DNA of 64,000 nucleotides, taken from Arcicella rigui. Its GTDB lineage: Bacteria; Bacteroidota; Bacteroidia; Cytophagales; Spirosomataceae. A program made the translations under genes and the position numbers. Positions within the stretch are counted from its first letter, which is position 1; each line of letters begins with the position of its first letter. Positions 8,831 to 17,488 of the stretch are shown piece after piece. The DNA lies in contig NZ_JAYFUM010000015.1 in NCBI RefSeq assembly GCF_034929435.1, positions 1-64,000 on the forward strand, read 5' to 3'. The notes under the pieces were generated by a model that saw nothing but the letters and a program-made list of their open reading frames with translations, searched no databases and was not told the DNA's origin.

Positions 8831-9934
8831 CTATTTATCTAACTTTTCAATCAAAATATCCGCAATTCGTTCAGAAGTATGTCCGTCCCAAAGGGGTGGA
8901 ATTTGTCCTTTTTTTGTTTTTCCTGCTAAAATTTCTAATAATTTTTCATGAACCGTCACAGGATTTAAGTCAGCCAATAACTGATTTGTACCAATTTCAA
9001 CCGTAATAGGTCTTTCCGTAGAATCTCTGAAAGTCAAGCAAGGAATTTGCAAGAAAGTAGTTTCTTCTTGAATTCCTCCCGAATCAGTAATGATAATCGA
9101 CGCATTTTGCATCAATTGCAAAAATTCTAAATAGCCTTGCGGTTCAGTCAAAATCAAACCTTCAATCGCTTCTAATTTTTCAGATAAACCAAACTTCTTA
9201 AAGTTATTCGCCGTGCGTGGGTGGATTGGCAACACAACTTTTTTATAGCGAGTAGTGTCGGCAATGATGTTCAAAATTGCTTCCAAACCTTCTGGCGTAT
9301 CCACATTGGCAGGACGGTGCATCGTCACGACGGCGTACTCATCTTTTTGTAAGCCAAAATCTTCTAAAACGCTGGTTTCACGAGCTTTTTCTAAATAATG
9401 CACCAAAGAATCAATCATCACATTACCCACAAAAAACACTTTTTCGTCTGGTACGCCTTCATGTTTCAGGTTATCCACGCCCGACTGTTCGGTAATAAAT
9501 AAGTACTCTGCAACGCTGTCTGTTAAAATTCTGTTTAATTCTTCTGGCATCGCACGGTCGCCACTTCGTAAGCCTGCTTCTACGTGAGCCACAGGAATAT
9601 GCGATTTTATCGCCACCAAAGTACAAGCCAAAGTTGCGTTTACGTCGCCAACTACCAATACCAAATCAGGTTTTTCTTCCAACAAAACTTTCTCAAATTC
9701 AAGCATCGTCTTCGCCGTCACTTCCGTATGCGAACCACCGCCAACACCTAAAAAGTAATGTGGTTTGGGCATTTGCAATTGCTCAAAAAAGACATCGCTC
9801 ATTTTTGCATCAAAATGCTGACCAGTATGTACAATTTTTGATTCAATTTCTGGACGTTGTTCAAAAGCACGGTGCAAAGGTGCTACTTTCATAAAATTCG
9901 GTCTTGCCCCGACGATGTTCAAGATTTTTATCAT
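8831..9934 (-). CDS. wecB: UDP-N-acetylglucosamine 2-epimerase, non-hydrolysing
   Basis: This 367-residue enzyme interconverts UDP-GlcNAc and UDP-ManNAc in the cytoplasm, supplying a sugar precursor for surface polysaccharide. Family hallmarks are the N-terminal GARPNFMKVAP, GDVNATLA near residue 98, HVEAGLRSGDRAMPEE near 120, and DSGGIQEE near 287. The length is standard and the ATG start at 9934 gives a complete N-terminal strand. It lies between the glycosyltransferase genes and the two-domain oxidoreductase, all on the minus strand. A hairpin-forming element fills the 270 bases upstream, so its transcription may be partly uncoupled from the upstream genes. Confidence 0.93.
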   Translation of the reverse strand: MIKILNIVGARPNFMKVAPLHRAFEQRPEIESKIVHTGQHFDAKMSDVFFEQLQMPKPHYFLGVGGGSHTEVTAKTMLEFEKVLLEEKPDLVLVVGDVNATLACTLVAIKSHIPVAHVEAGLRSGDRAMPEELNRILTDSVAEYLFITEQSGVDNLKHEGVPDEKVFFVGNVMIDSLVHYLEKARETSVLEDFGLQKDEYAVVTMHRPANVDTPEGLEAILNIIADTTRYKKVVLPIHPRTANNFKKFGLSEKLEAIEGLILTEPQGYLEFLQLMQNASIIITDSGGIQEETTFLQIPCLTFRDSTERPITVEIGTNQLLADLNPVTVHEKLLEILAGKTKKGQIPPLWDGHTSERIADILIEKLDK

Positions 9935-10014
9935 AATGATATTTTTGGAAGCGTTGAGCTTTGTTTTTGTTTAAATGTCAAAATTTGAAGGATTGAAAAA
10001 TCAAAATTTCGCTC

Positions 10015-10142
10015 AAAACCTCACCCGTGCGACGGTCGCCCCAACCCCCTCTCCTTCAGAGAGGGGACTTTTAAACTCAAGATTTGCTCCCCTTCTCTGA
10101 AGGAGAATGGGTTGGGGCGACCGTCGCACGGGATGAGGTTTT
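10015..10142. repeat. 128-bp inverted-repeat element
   Basis: Long near-perfect arms: AAAACCTCACCCGTGCGACG from 10015 is mirrored by the complement ending at 10142, with the arms continuing inward through the CCCCAACCC block to a second complementary block (CTCCTTCAGAGA / TCTCTGAAGGAG). The element is much richer in G+C than its surroundings and separates the GT4 gene from the 2-epimerase gene. It looks like a mobile non-coding palindrome rather than a simple terminator. Confidence 0.75.
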
Positions 10143-10208
10143 AAGAATCTTTAAATCCAATACAAAGTTCAATCATTTTTCAGAACAGGCAAGGCAAATT
10201 TCAATTTT

Positions 10209-11321
10209 CTATACTTTTGCCATTTTTTGAAGAAAAGTAAAAGTTTCATCCGCACAGCGTTGCCAAGAATATTGCTGAGAATTTACAAAGGCTTTTTCTG
10301 CTTTTTCAAAACATTTTTCGGGAGAAGTAAGCATCATTTTCAAGCTTTCATAAATAGAATTAACCTCTAAAGGGTCAAAGTAAAAAGCTGCATCGCCCAA
10401 AATTTCGGGCATTGGCCCATAATCAGAAGAAGCAATCGACAAACCTGCTCGCATGGCTTCAACAAGAATATTCGGCATATTTTCACAAGTAGAAGCAAAT
10501 ACAAAAATGTCTGCTTGTTGGTAATAAGTAGCGATTTCCTCAAAATTGACTGCTCCGTGAACCCTGACAAAATCTTTTGAAGCTGGGAATTTTGCCAAAA
10601 AACGTTTCAATTTTTGCCAAGCAGGCGGATAAAAATCGCCAATCAAGTCAAGATTCACTAAAAAACCATCTTCTCTAAGTTTTACCACAGCTTCCACCAC
10701 ATTCCATTGATGTTTGTAAAGTGAAATTGTAGAAATGTATAAAAGTCGAATTGTAGCTTTTGGGTTAAGTAATTTAGGTTTTTGCAAAAATCTATCCGCA
10801 ACGCCATGATAAATGACGGGAAAATCTGAAAAGTCTTTTCTCAAACGTTGACCAATATAGTGTTTGGCATACTCAGAAATAAAAATAATTCCCTTCGCCT
10901 GCTGAAATGACAGCGTTTGTAAAGCTGATAAAAACAAATAACGAAACCAATTGAAGTGAAAACGAAAGCGGTCACGTTCTTTTTTCTCGAAAACCAACAT
11001 ATTTTGTGACATCGAAACGTAAGCCATTTTTGTACTAAAAAAACTTCCACCGGGTGAAAAAAGTAAATCACAATGCTTTCGAGCGATATTCGGGAAAAAG
11101 AACATTCTTTGAAAAAAATGCAAAAATGGCTGTTGTGTTTGTGGAAAAATAGCCGTTTTCAACCAATCGAAATTGGGAAGTAAAGCTAAGGTTTCGACAT
11201 TTCCCCAAACAATTACTTGCTCAAAACCATAACGCTGAGGTTGTGCGACTTTGAGTAATTCGCTGATGTGCGTAAGTCCACCACCTTTTTTGATATTCGT
11301 TAAGTCAATGCCTAAAATCAT
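10209..11321 (-). CDS. Glycosyltransferase family 4
   Basis: This ~370-residue GT4 enzyme has a GT-B fold and is likely to add a sugar to the lipid-linked repeat unit at the inner membrane. The N-terminus carries GIDLTNIKKGGGLTH, a donor-side glycine-rich loop. The C-terminal domain has the nucleotide-sugar binding E-x7-E region, CENMPNILVEAMRAGL, then SSDYGPMPEIL near residue 310. I chose the ATG at 11321, two codons inside the longest frame (which begins TTG), because it overlaps the upstream stop as ATGA, a typical coupled arrangement. Acceptor and donor sugars cannot be read from sequence. Confidence 0.87.
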   Translation of the reverse strand: MILGIDLTNIKKGGGLTHISELLKVAQPQRYGFEQVIVWGNVETLALLPNFDWLKTAIFPQTQQPFLHFFQRMFFFPNIARKHCDLLFSPGGSFFSTKMAYVSMSQNMLVFEKKERDRFRFHFNWFRYLFLSALQTLSFQQAKGIIFISEYAKHYIGQRLRKDFSDFPVIYHGVADRFLQKPKLLNPKATIRLLYISTISLYKHQWNVVEAVVKLREDGFLVNLDLIGDFYPPAWQKLKRFLAKFPASKDFVRVHGAVNFEEIATYYQQADIFVFASTCENMPNILVEAMRAGLSIASSDYGPMPEILGDAAFYFDPLEVNSIYESLKMMLTSPEKCFEKAEKAFVNSQQYSWQRCADETFTFLQKMAKV

Positions 11322-12451
11322 AGCCAAGTAGGTTTGGGTTTTTGTAGATGAGGATTTAAGTAAAAATCAATACATTGACCAAAATAGCTTGAAATTGATT
11401 TTGTACTAATTTTTTCGGCTGTTTTGCTTAATTTTTTAACTATTTCAGTTTTTGCTTTTTCTGATAAATTCATAAAATGCTGCAACTGACTAAGCAAAGA
11501 ATGAAGATTTCCAGCTTGAAAAATAAAGCCATTTTGATAGTTTTTTATCAGGGAAGTAGCACCGCAAGCATCCGAAACCAAAACAGGCGTTTGGCATAAA
11601 ATAGCTTCATTAACAACCATTCCCCAACCATCAAAATCAGAAGGAAGAATCAGTAAATCGGCTTGTTGAATGAATTTTGGTACTTCATCAGCAGGAATTG
11701 TCCCGAGTAATTTTACATAACTTTCAAGTTGATAGTGTTGAATTTGCTCAAGAATTGTAGCTTCAAGTCGCCCAGAACCAATAATTGTTAATGAAAAATT
11801 ATCAAAATGCTGTTTCAAAGCAAAAATTGCATCAATCAACAAAGTGATTCCTTTGCGTTCAATCAGTTGCCCGACGAAAATCAATTCAATCGTATTCTTG
11901 TGGATTTTTTGCTTTTGACCAAGACTTAAATTTCTAAAATAGCCAAAAGGTAAAATTCGATTTTCATCAACGCCCAAATTTTTAAAGAAATCTTCCCCAC
12001 TTTTTCCCACAGCCAAGCATCCTTTAGCATCTTGAAGGAGTTTTCGAGCGATAAAGTTGAAGCCATTTTGTATAAAAAATCGTTTTAAAACACTTCGCTT
12101 CTTATTCGGAATCGGAGCTTCGGAATAAATCAAATAATTCGCTTTCAACCATTTTAGCAAGAGCAAAGCCATAAAAAAGTACTTTTCTGCCCAAATTCCA
12201 CCGAAAATATGCAAAGCATTTTTGTGTTGACAAATGAATTGAAAGATTTGGAAAATACTTTTTTCCGAAAGATAACAGTAAGAAAAATTCATGGAATTTT
12301 CGTTAAAATTCCAACCTTGCTGTACTCTTTCAACATTTATTTTATGAGCAAAAACTACGAATAATTCAAAATCAATAGAGATGTCATTCAAAAAATCATT
12401 TTGATGAAAACTCGGAATGTTCATCCAAAAGATAATTTTCGTTTTTTTCAT
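11318..12451 (-). CDS. Glycosyltransferase family 4
   Basis: A 377-residue GT-B transferase with the C-terminal GT4 signature: LIFVGQLIERKGITLLIDA near residue 188, then LILPSDFDGWGMVVNEAI near 270 and PVLVSDACGA. The first half is more divergent and begins KIIFWMNIPSFHQ, as in acceptor-binding domains of this group. The start overlaps the 3' end of the Wzy gene by 56 bases, so the two are probably translated from one message; an in-frame ATG at 12424 is a shorter alternative. Its stop overlaps the next GT4 start as ATGA. Confidence 0.85.
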   Translation of the reverse strand: MKKTKIIFWMNIPSFHQNDFLNDISIDFELFVVFAHKINVERVQQGWNFNENSMNFSYCYLSEKSIFQIFQFICQHKNALHIFGGIWAEKYFFMALLLLKWLKANYLIYSEAPIPNKKRSVLKRFFIQNGFNFIARKLLQDAKGCLAVGKSGEDFFKNLGVDENRILPFGYFRNLSLGQKQKIHKNTIELIFVGQLIERKGITLLIDAIFALKQHFDNFSLTIIGSGRLEATILEQIQHYQLESYVKLLGTIPADEVPKFIQQADLLILPSDFDGWGMVVNEAILCQTPVLVSDACGATSLIKNYQNGFIFQAGNLHSLLSQLQHFMNLSEKAKTEIVKKLSKTAEKISTKSISSYFGQCIDFYLNPHLQKPKPTWL

Positions 12452-13742
12452 AGAATACTTTCCCTTTCAAAACACTAAAAAGCCAAATTAAAAAACACGG
12501 AATATTATAAATCACGATAAAAGTAAAGACAGAAACCAAGCCATCTCGATAAACCTGCACTAAAACAGAAATCAATAAAAAGTACAAAAAAACAAAAGCT
12601 GAATCGGGCGGACTGCGTAGTACTTTGAAATAACAGCGAGCCGTAAACCGAGCAAAAAGAAAAGGAATCAGCATAATTCCTAAGTAACCAAAATTGGCAT
12701 AAGCTTCGCCATAAATTGAACAAACTGCTCCCAGTTTACTAATGTCACGTTCTGGCACAGAAATATCCAGCGTCCACTGCATCAACGAAGGTTTTTCAGT
12801 CCAGAAATTTCTTGGAATCGGCGAAACTAAAATTGGAAAAAATGTTTTGCCATAATAATACGAACCCGCTTCATCCACAAGCGTCATAGACACCGCATAC
12901 ATATCCAAAAAAGCCAAATCTGCATTACTCCCATCGCCACTTACTTCTTGGTATTCCGTGAAAAAATCTGAAAAATCTTCCAGCGTCGCTCCTTCTTGCA
13001 CCAATTTCCCGATGTACTTCAAAGGCAAAAAAAGTAAAAAACAAAAAATCCCGATAAGCCAATAGCGTTTGGGCATCCACTTTTGTTGATTGCGATACAA
13101 ATACAACGAACCTAAAAAAATCAGCGGAACAATTACTCGATAACGATGATAGCCCTGCAAAGCCAAAATCAGGAGAAAAATCACGACAATTGCCAAGTAA
13201 ATTTTCTTGAAACCATTTTTAAAAATCAAAGCCATCATACTCAGCACCACAAAATTTTGGGTATTCGACAAATACGAAGAGCGTTCCCAATCGCCAAAAT
13301 CGTGTTCGGATTTACCAAGCATCGGAATATATTGCTGAGAAAAAATGCCCCAAATGCCCAAAGGAATCGTCACAAAAAGAATTATATTCAGTACTTTCCC
13401 ATCAATCAAAATACTTTGTTCTGTTTGGATAAAATCGTCCTCATTTTTCTGTGCTTCCAAGAGCCAAGCTGTCGTCATTGCCAGAAAACCCATATCTGCC
13501 CAGAAAGCAGCACGACTAATTTCATGGTTTTGCGTACCCAGAAAATAAGTGCTATTACTCAAGAAAAGAGCTGCTCCATTATTAATGGCAAAAAGTCTAA
13601 GCGTAAAAATCAGAAAATGAAAAACCAAATAAATCGTAGCAGGATGATAAGCCGACAACTTGCCATAACGACACAAAAGCGAAGTACATAGCAAGAAAAC
13701 CGACAGGTCGATGAGCAAAGAAATCAGCAGATTATCCCACAT
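12396..13742 (-). CDS. O-antigen/capsule polymerase, Wzy-like
   Basis: A 448-residue polytopic membrane protein with about ten hydrophobic segments and a large extracytoplasmic loop around residues 240-310. That loop has FPILVSPIPRNFWTEKPSL, a P-x-PR-x-W-x-x-KP pattern recurrent in Wzy-type polymerases. Position between a Wzx-like flippase and glycosyltransferases supports polymerisation of undecaprenyl-linked repeat units on the outer face of the inner membrane. Sequence conservation in this family is weak, so the call rests on topology, the loop motif and context. Its last 56 bases overlap the downstream GT4 gene. Confidence 0.78.
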   Translation of the reverse strand: MWDNLLISLLIDLSVFLLCTSLLCRYGKLSAYHPATIYLVFHFLIFTLRLFAINNGAALFLSNSTYFLGTQNHEISRAAFWADMGFLAMTTAWLLEAQKNEDDFIQTEQSILIDGKVLNIILFVTIPLGIWGIFSQQYIPMLGKSEHDFGDWERSSYLSNTQNFVVLSMMALIFKNGFKKIYLAIVVIFLLILALQGYHRYRVIVPLIFLGSLYLYRNQQKWMPKRYWLIGIFCFLLFLPLKYIGKLVQEGATLEDFSDFFTEYQEVSGDGSNADLAFLDMYAVSMTLVDEAGSYYYGKTFFPILVSPIPRNFWTEKPSLMQWTLDISVPERDISKLGAVCSIYGEAYANFGYLGIMLIPFLFARFTARCYFKVLRSPPDSAFVFLYFLLISVLVQVYRDGLVSVFTFIVIYNIPCFLIWLFSVLKGKVFYEKNENYLLDEHSEFSSK

Positions 13743-13872
13743 ATTAGTTATTAGTAGATGGTGATTGGTGATTAGATTTTCAATTTTTATAGAATATTCA
13801 GATTGATATATAATTTAAGAGATGTTTCTTTTTGTTCGTAAGTAATTGATAATTAGATTTTTAAAATACTAA

Positions 13873-15138
13873 TCACCAAAAAGTTTTTCTAAAAAAGTAC
13901 AGCGATGATAAAAGAGTTAGGTTTTTGGAAAAACCAGTCAAAATAAAAGCCATGACGATTCCAGAAATGCCGAATTTGGGAATCAGTAAAATATTGGCAA
14001 CAACTGAAACCAATGCTGTAATAAGATTCGGTACAAATAAAGCTTTGGCTTGTCCTAAAACATTCAATAAAAAACCGAGTAAATGCCCTAATTGAAAAAT
14101 CATCCAAGCAAAACAAAGCCAGATAAAAAGCTCTTTTTGTTCCAAAAAAGCTTTGCCCAAGAGTAATTCCAGTAGAAAATCTTGTAATAAAAAAATAAAG
14201 AAAATTTCAACGGAACAGATAAGTAAATAGATTGAAAATAAAGATTTTACATTTTTGATAAATTCAGGTCTTTGAGATTTGTCTGCAACATTTTTGTATA
14301 AAAAAGGACTAAATTTCGCCATCAATAAACCCGAAACAATGCTAAATGGATGAATTGCAAGCTGAGAATAAGAACTGTACAAACCCGTTTCAGAAGTACT
14401 CAGAAAGCCATTCAGTAACCAGCGGTCGAGCCAAACTTGCACCCAAGCAAAAGTATTTACGAGCATCAGCCAACGAGAAAAACTATTAATTTCCGTCCAA
14501 GCAGGGTTTTCTTGCACATTATTTTCGGGAAGGATTGCTTGCTTGAAATTGTATTTTAGATAAAAAAGACTCAACAAAGTACTTATCGCCCAAGCTCCCC
14601 AAACAGCGTGCAGGCTTTTTGAAAAATGCACAAAGAAAATTAGCAAGGCGAGGCGAATACCAAAGTAAAGTGTAACGGCAATGGCGATTTGTTTTCGTTG
14701 TTGGAGTAAATGCAAGCGAGTTTTATAAAATTCATGCTGCGATTCAAGTATGGCAATCGGAATTAGCCAAAGGCTTAGGAATAAGTATTGAAATTGTTGA
14801 AGATAAATTGACCCAAAAATAAAGACAAAAACTGCCACTACGACCAAGCCATAAACCCTGAAAAATTGAGAATTTAAGTATAAAAAAATACGATTGAAAC
14901 TTTGAAAACGAAAAGCGAAAGTACTGGTAGTTTGGGTAAACGAAGCAAAAAATATCATCGAAAAGAATTGTAGTGAAGCATTAAAAAGACTAACGATACC
15001 GTACTCTTGGGTAGAAAAAGTACTGGTGAGATACTTGATAATCATCGCATTTAGGCAAACTTGTGTAAAAGTGTATGCCAAAAGCCAAGCCGAATCAGCG
15101 TTAATTTTTTGTGGAAATATGTGTAGGCGTTTTTTCAT
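13873..15138 (-). CDS. Polysaccharide flippase, Wzx/PST-like
   Basis: A polytopic membrane protein (~420 residues, about 12 hydrophobic segments) of the MOP superfamily that includes Wzx lipid-linked oligosaccharide flippases. Features are an N-terminal segment with many small residues after KINADSAWLLAYTF, paired helices throughout, and a conserved central GLYSSYSQLAIHPF region. I placed the start at the ATG at 15138, 17 codons inside the longest frame, because the upstream part is an unlikely MNFYIF extension and MKKRLHIFPQ gives a normal N-terminus. It is the first gene of the minus-strand operon; about 130 bases separate it from wzy. Confidence 0.83.
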   Translation of the reverse strand: MKKRLHIFPQKINADSAWLLAYTFTQVCLNAMIIKYLTSTFSTQEYGIVSLFNASLQFFSMIFFASFTQTTSTFAFRFQSFNRIFLYLNSQFFRVYGLVVVAVFVFIFGSIYLQQFQYLFLSLWLIPIAILESQHEFYKTRLHLLQQRKQIAIAVTLYFGIRLALLIFFVHFSKSLHAVWGAWAISTLLSLFYLKYNFKQAILPENNVQENPAWTEINSFSRWLMLVNTFAWVQVWLDRWLLNGFLSTSETGLYSSYSQLAIHPFSIVSGLLMAKFSPFLYKNVADKSQRPEFIKNVKSLFSIYLLICSVEIFFIFLLQDFLLELLLGKAFLEQKELFIWLCFAWMIFQLGHLLGFLLNVLGQAKALFVPNLITALVSVVANILLIPKFGISGIVMAFILTGFSKNLTLLSSLYFFRKTFW

Positions 15139-15230
15139 GTTGTTTTCAAAAAGGCAAAGAATATTTCTTGTAAAAATATAAAAATTCAACTTTTATCCAA
15201 AGCTTTAAAAGACAATCAGTTAGAGAAAAT

Positions 15231-15271
15231 TTACTTTAATCAATTTATTGAAAACGAATTGATTAAAGTAA
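15231..15271. repeat. 15-bp dyad in the polysaccharide operon leader
   Basis: TTACTTTAATCAATT at 15231-15245 is exactly complementary to 15257-15271, with an 11-base loop. It lies in the ~360-base gap between the minus-strand wzx start (15138) and the plus-strand FKBP gene (15501), about 95 bases upstream of wzx. No gene ends here, so an operator or leader hairpin is more likely than a terminator. The rest of the gap shows no gene. Confidence 0.5.
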
Positions 15272-15500
15272 AAAAGACAATGATGCGTTTTACACAAAAC
15301 TTCAAAAACGTAAGGAGTCAACCTTAGTTTTGTCGGTATAGAAAAGTTTGAGTTTGTAGAAATTCAATAAAAAAATTGGCGTGTTGATAATTTGGAAAGT
15401 ACTGTTGATTAAATTGAACCAAATAAGATTTAAAAAACGTTTCAGACAAATAAGATAAAGGCTTTAGCCAAGCATCATTTACATTAAAACAATCAATCAA

Positions 15501-15938
15501 ATGAGTTTTTCAGAATCACGCATTACACAACTTCGTGAAATTTTAGCGAACGAAATTGCCAGAGGAGAAGCATTTTTAGCAGAAAATAAAAAAAGACCAG
15601 AAGTAATTGAAACACCAAGTGGTTTACAATACGAAGTGTTGGTACAAGGTGATGGTCCAAAACCAAGTGGCCCAAGAAGTAAAGTATTAACGCATTACCA
15701 CGGAACAACTATCGACGGAAAAGTATTCGACAGTAGCGTTTTGCGTAATGAACCAATTAGTTTTGGATTGAACCAAGTAATCACAGGCTGGACAGAAGGT
15801 TTACAATTGATGCCGACTGGAAGTAAATATAAATTCTATTTACCTCATCATTTAGCTTATGGCGAGCGTGGTGCAGGCAGAGACATTCCGGGTGGAGCTA
15901 CTTTGATTTTTGAAGTAGAATTATTGAAAACAAACTAA
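15501..15938 (+). CDS. FKBP-type peptidyl-prolyl cis-trans isomerase
   Basis: A compact 145-residue FKBP with a short N-terminal helix (residues 1-30, as in FkpA/Mip-type proteins) followed by the catalytic domain. Family residues are visible in VLTHYHGTTIDGKVFDSS, ISFGLNQVITGWTEGLQLM, and the terminal LAYGERGAGRDIPGGATLIFEVELL. There is no signal peptide, so it should assist proline isomerisation in the cytoplasm. It stands alone, divergent from the polysaccharide operon, and is followed at once by a strong terminator. A possible -7 box (TAGTTTTG, 15325-15332) lies upstream. Confidence 0.92.
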   Translation: MSFSESRITQLREILANEIARGEAFLAENKKRPEVIETPSGLQYEVLVQGDGPKPSGPRSKVLTHYHGTTIDGKVFDSSVLRNEPISFGLNQVITGWTEGLQLMPTGSKYKFYLPHHLAYGERGAGRDIPGGATLIFEVELLKTN

Positions 15939-15956
15939 GACTTTGTAAGTACAAAG

Positions 15957-15987
15957 AAAAAGGGGTAACGAAAGTTGCCCTTTTTTT
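15957..15987 (+). terminator. Intrinsic terminator after FKBP gene
   Basis: An AAAAAGGGGTAAC stem half, GAAA loop, then GTTGCCC running into seven T residues. One bulged base in the stem. Confidence 0.85.
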
Positions 15988-16189
15988 ATGTCAGCTGGCT
16001 TTGCCTTTGTGTCGATACTTTGATATTGTTTGTAGAAATAAAATTGTAAGCTCAAACCTTATCAACTTATCTTGCGTTAGATACGTGTAGTGACATGAAT
16101 ACCGTATCAGTTCATTGTGAATCCCCGCAGTAATGAACTTTTCAACCCAAAAACAAATACTCCAACGGGGATTGGAGGTATCTATTTCA

Positions 16190-17023
16190 ATGAAAAAACT
16201 ATTTTTTACTTTGGCTTTAACAACACTTTCGTACTTTGGTTTTTCTCAAAGTTGTTGTTCATTGAAGAAAGATGACATGCAGTTGATGGCATCTACAAAA
16301 GAATTTCAGGCTGCTCACCTTTCTCCACTCCCTTACACACACGTAAGTACGGTAGGTGGAACAATGATTGAGTTTAAAACCCCTGACGACAAAACGGCTA
16401 ACGCTTATTTAATTAAATCAGTAAAAGCATCGAACAAGTATTTATTTGTGTATCAAGAATGGTGGGGATTGAATGATTATATTAAAAAACAAGCAGAAGT
16501 ATTTTATGGCGATTTGAAAGACGTAAACGTAATAGCGATTGATATGTACGACGGCAAAGTAGCTACTGACCCTAAAGAAGCAGGAGCTTTGATGTCGGGA
16601 GCTGACCCAAAACGTTTGCAGGCAATCATCAAAGGTGCGTTGGCTTATGTAGGACCAAAAGCTAAAATTGCTTCAGTAGGTTGGTGTTTTGGCGGTGGTT
16701 TATCGCTTCAATCAGCTATTTTAGAAGGTAAACAAGCTGTTGGTTGTGTAATGTATTACGGAATGCCAGAAAAAGATGTAGAAAAACTAAAAACACTTAA
16801 ATGTGATGTTTTAGGACTTTTTGCTGGAAGAGAACAATGGATTTCAAAAGCAGTTGTAGAACAATTTGAAAAAGATATGGCAACGGCTGGTAAAACAGTA
16901 AAAGTAAAATCTTTTGATGCTGAACACGCTTTTGCTAACCCATCAAATCCAAAGTTTGATAGAGAAGCCTCAGAAGAAGCCTATTCTTTAGCAATTACGT
17001 ACTTGAAAGAAAAATTGAAGTAA
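16190..17023 (+). CDS. Secreted dienelactone hydrolase family protein
   Basis: An alpha/beta hydrolase of the dienelactone hydrolase family, about 277 residues. I start it at ATG 16190, where MKKLFFTLALTTLSYFGFSQS forms a clean signal peptide and a GGAGG sequence lies 12 bases upstream; the longer frame from 16133 would bury that signal. The DLH nucleophile elbow appears as GWCFGGG with a cysteine nucleophile, the acid region as LGLFAGREQW, and the histidine as DAEHAFANP. It is predicted to act in the periplasm on an unknown ester or lactone. It is a single-gene unit ended by the hairpin at 17066. Confidence 0.87.
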   Translation: MKKLFFTLALTTLSYFGFSQSCCSLKKDDMQLMASTKEFQAAHLSPLPYTHVSTVGGTMIEFKTPDDKTANAYLIKSVKASNKYLFVYQEWWGLNDYIKKQAEVFYGDLKDVNVIAIDMYDGKVATDPKEAGALMSGADPKRLQAIIKGALAYVGPKAKIASVGWCFGGGLSLQSAILEGKQAVGCVMYYGMPEKDVEKLKTLKCDVLGLFAGREQWISKAVVEQFEKDMATAGKTVKVKSFDAEHAFANPSNPKFDREASEEAYSLAITYLKEKLK

Positions 17024-17065
17024 TTGAAATACGACTTCTATGAAATTCTTTTGATAGAAAATCTT

Positions 17066-17105
17066 GAAAAAGCCATGTCAACATATTGATTGACATGGCT
17101 TTTTC
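17066..17105 (+). terminator. Intrinsic terminator
   Basis: AAAAAGCCATGTCAA and its complement around a CATATTGA loop, then TTTTTCGTTTT. It closes the dienelactone hydrolase-like gene. Confidence 0.85.
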
Positions 17106-17190
17106 GTTTTCAGAAGACTAATTATCCATAAGAGCAACAACCAGTACAGATAAATTTGTAAATTTATTCTTCTAAAAAATATCAATCTTT

Positions 17191-17385
17191 ATGAAAAAAC
17201 TAATTGTGTTCAGCGTATTACTTTCTTGTTTACAAGTAGAAGCAGAGGCTTCAAGCATATCGTTTTCTGAAACAAGTATAAAAGCTACTAATACCGAAGC
17301 AACGTATAAAACCAGACGAAGAAAGAAAAAAGGATTTCTTTGGGGATTATTCAGAAAGAAAGATTGTGGCTGTCCGAAGCATTAA
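17191..17385 (+). CDS. Small secreted basic protein, unknown
   Basis: A 64-codon ORF with a convincing signal peptide (MKKLIVFSVLLSCLQVEAEA), an acidic/threonine-rich middle and a strongly basic tail, TRRRKKKGFLWGLFRKKDCGCPKH, with two closely spaced cysteines. A TAAATTTG -7 box at 17151-17158 fits transcription from just upstream. I do not recognise the family. The amphipathic cationic tail (FLWGLF between lysine clusters) could bind membrane or nucleic acid, but that is inference. Confidence 0.65.
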   Translation: MKKLIVFSVLLSCLQVEAEASSISFSETSIKATNTEATYKTRRRKKKGFLWGLFRKKDCGCPKH

Positions 17386-17488
17386 ACCTTTATCAAAATG
17401 ATTGAATTTTATGGTTTTTTAGTAAAATATGTGCATTTTTACCTTAAAACTTTGGTTTTCAATCCATTTGATAAAATTATAATCATCA

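Noticed and set aside
13146..13691. 181-codon plus-strand ORF inside the Wzy gene
   Set aside because: It is antisense to a well-supported membrane protein and its composition (Lys, Asn, Gln, His-rich) is what the reverse of AT-rich coding DNA gives.
15231..15271. Terminator of an upstream gene
   Set aside because: The neighbouring genes diverge from this gap, so no transcript should end here; I keep it as a possible operator.
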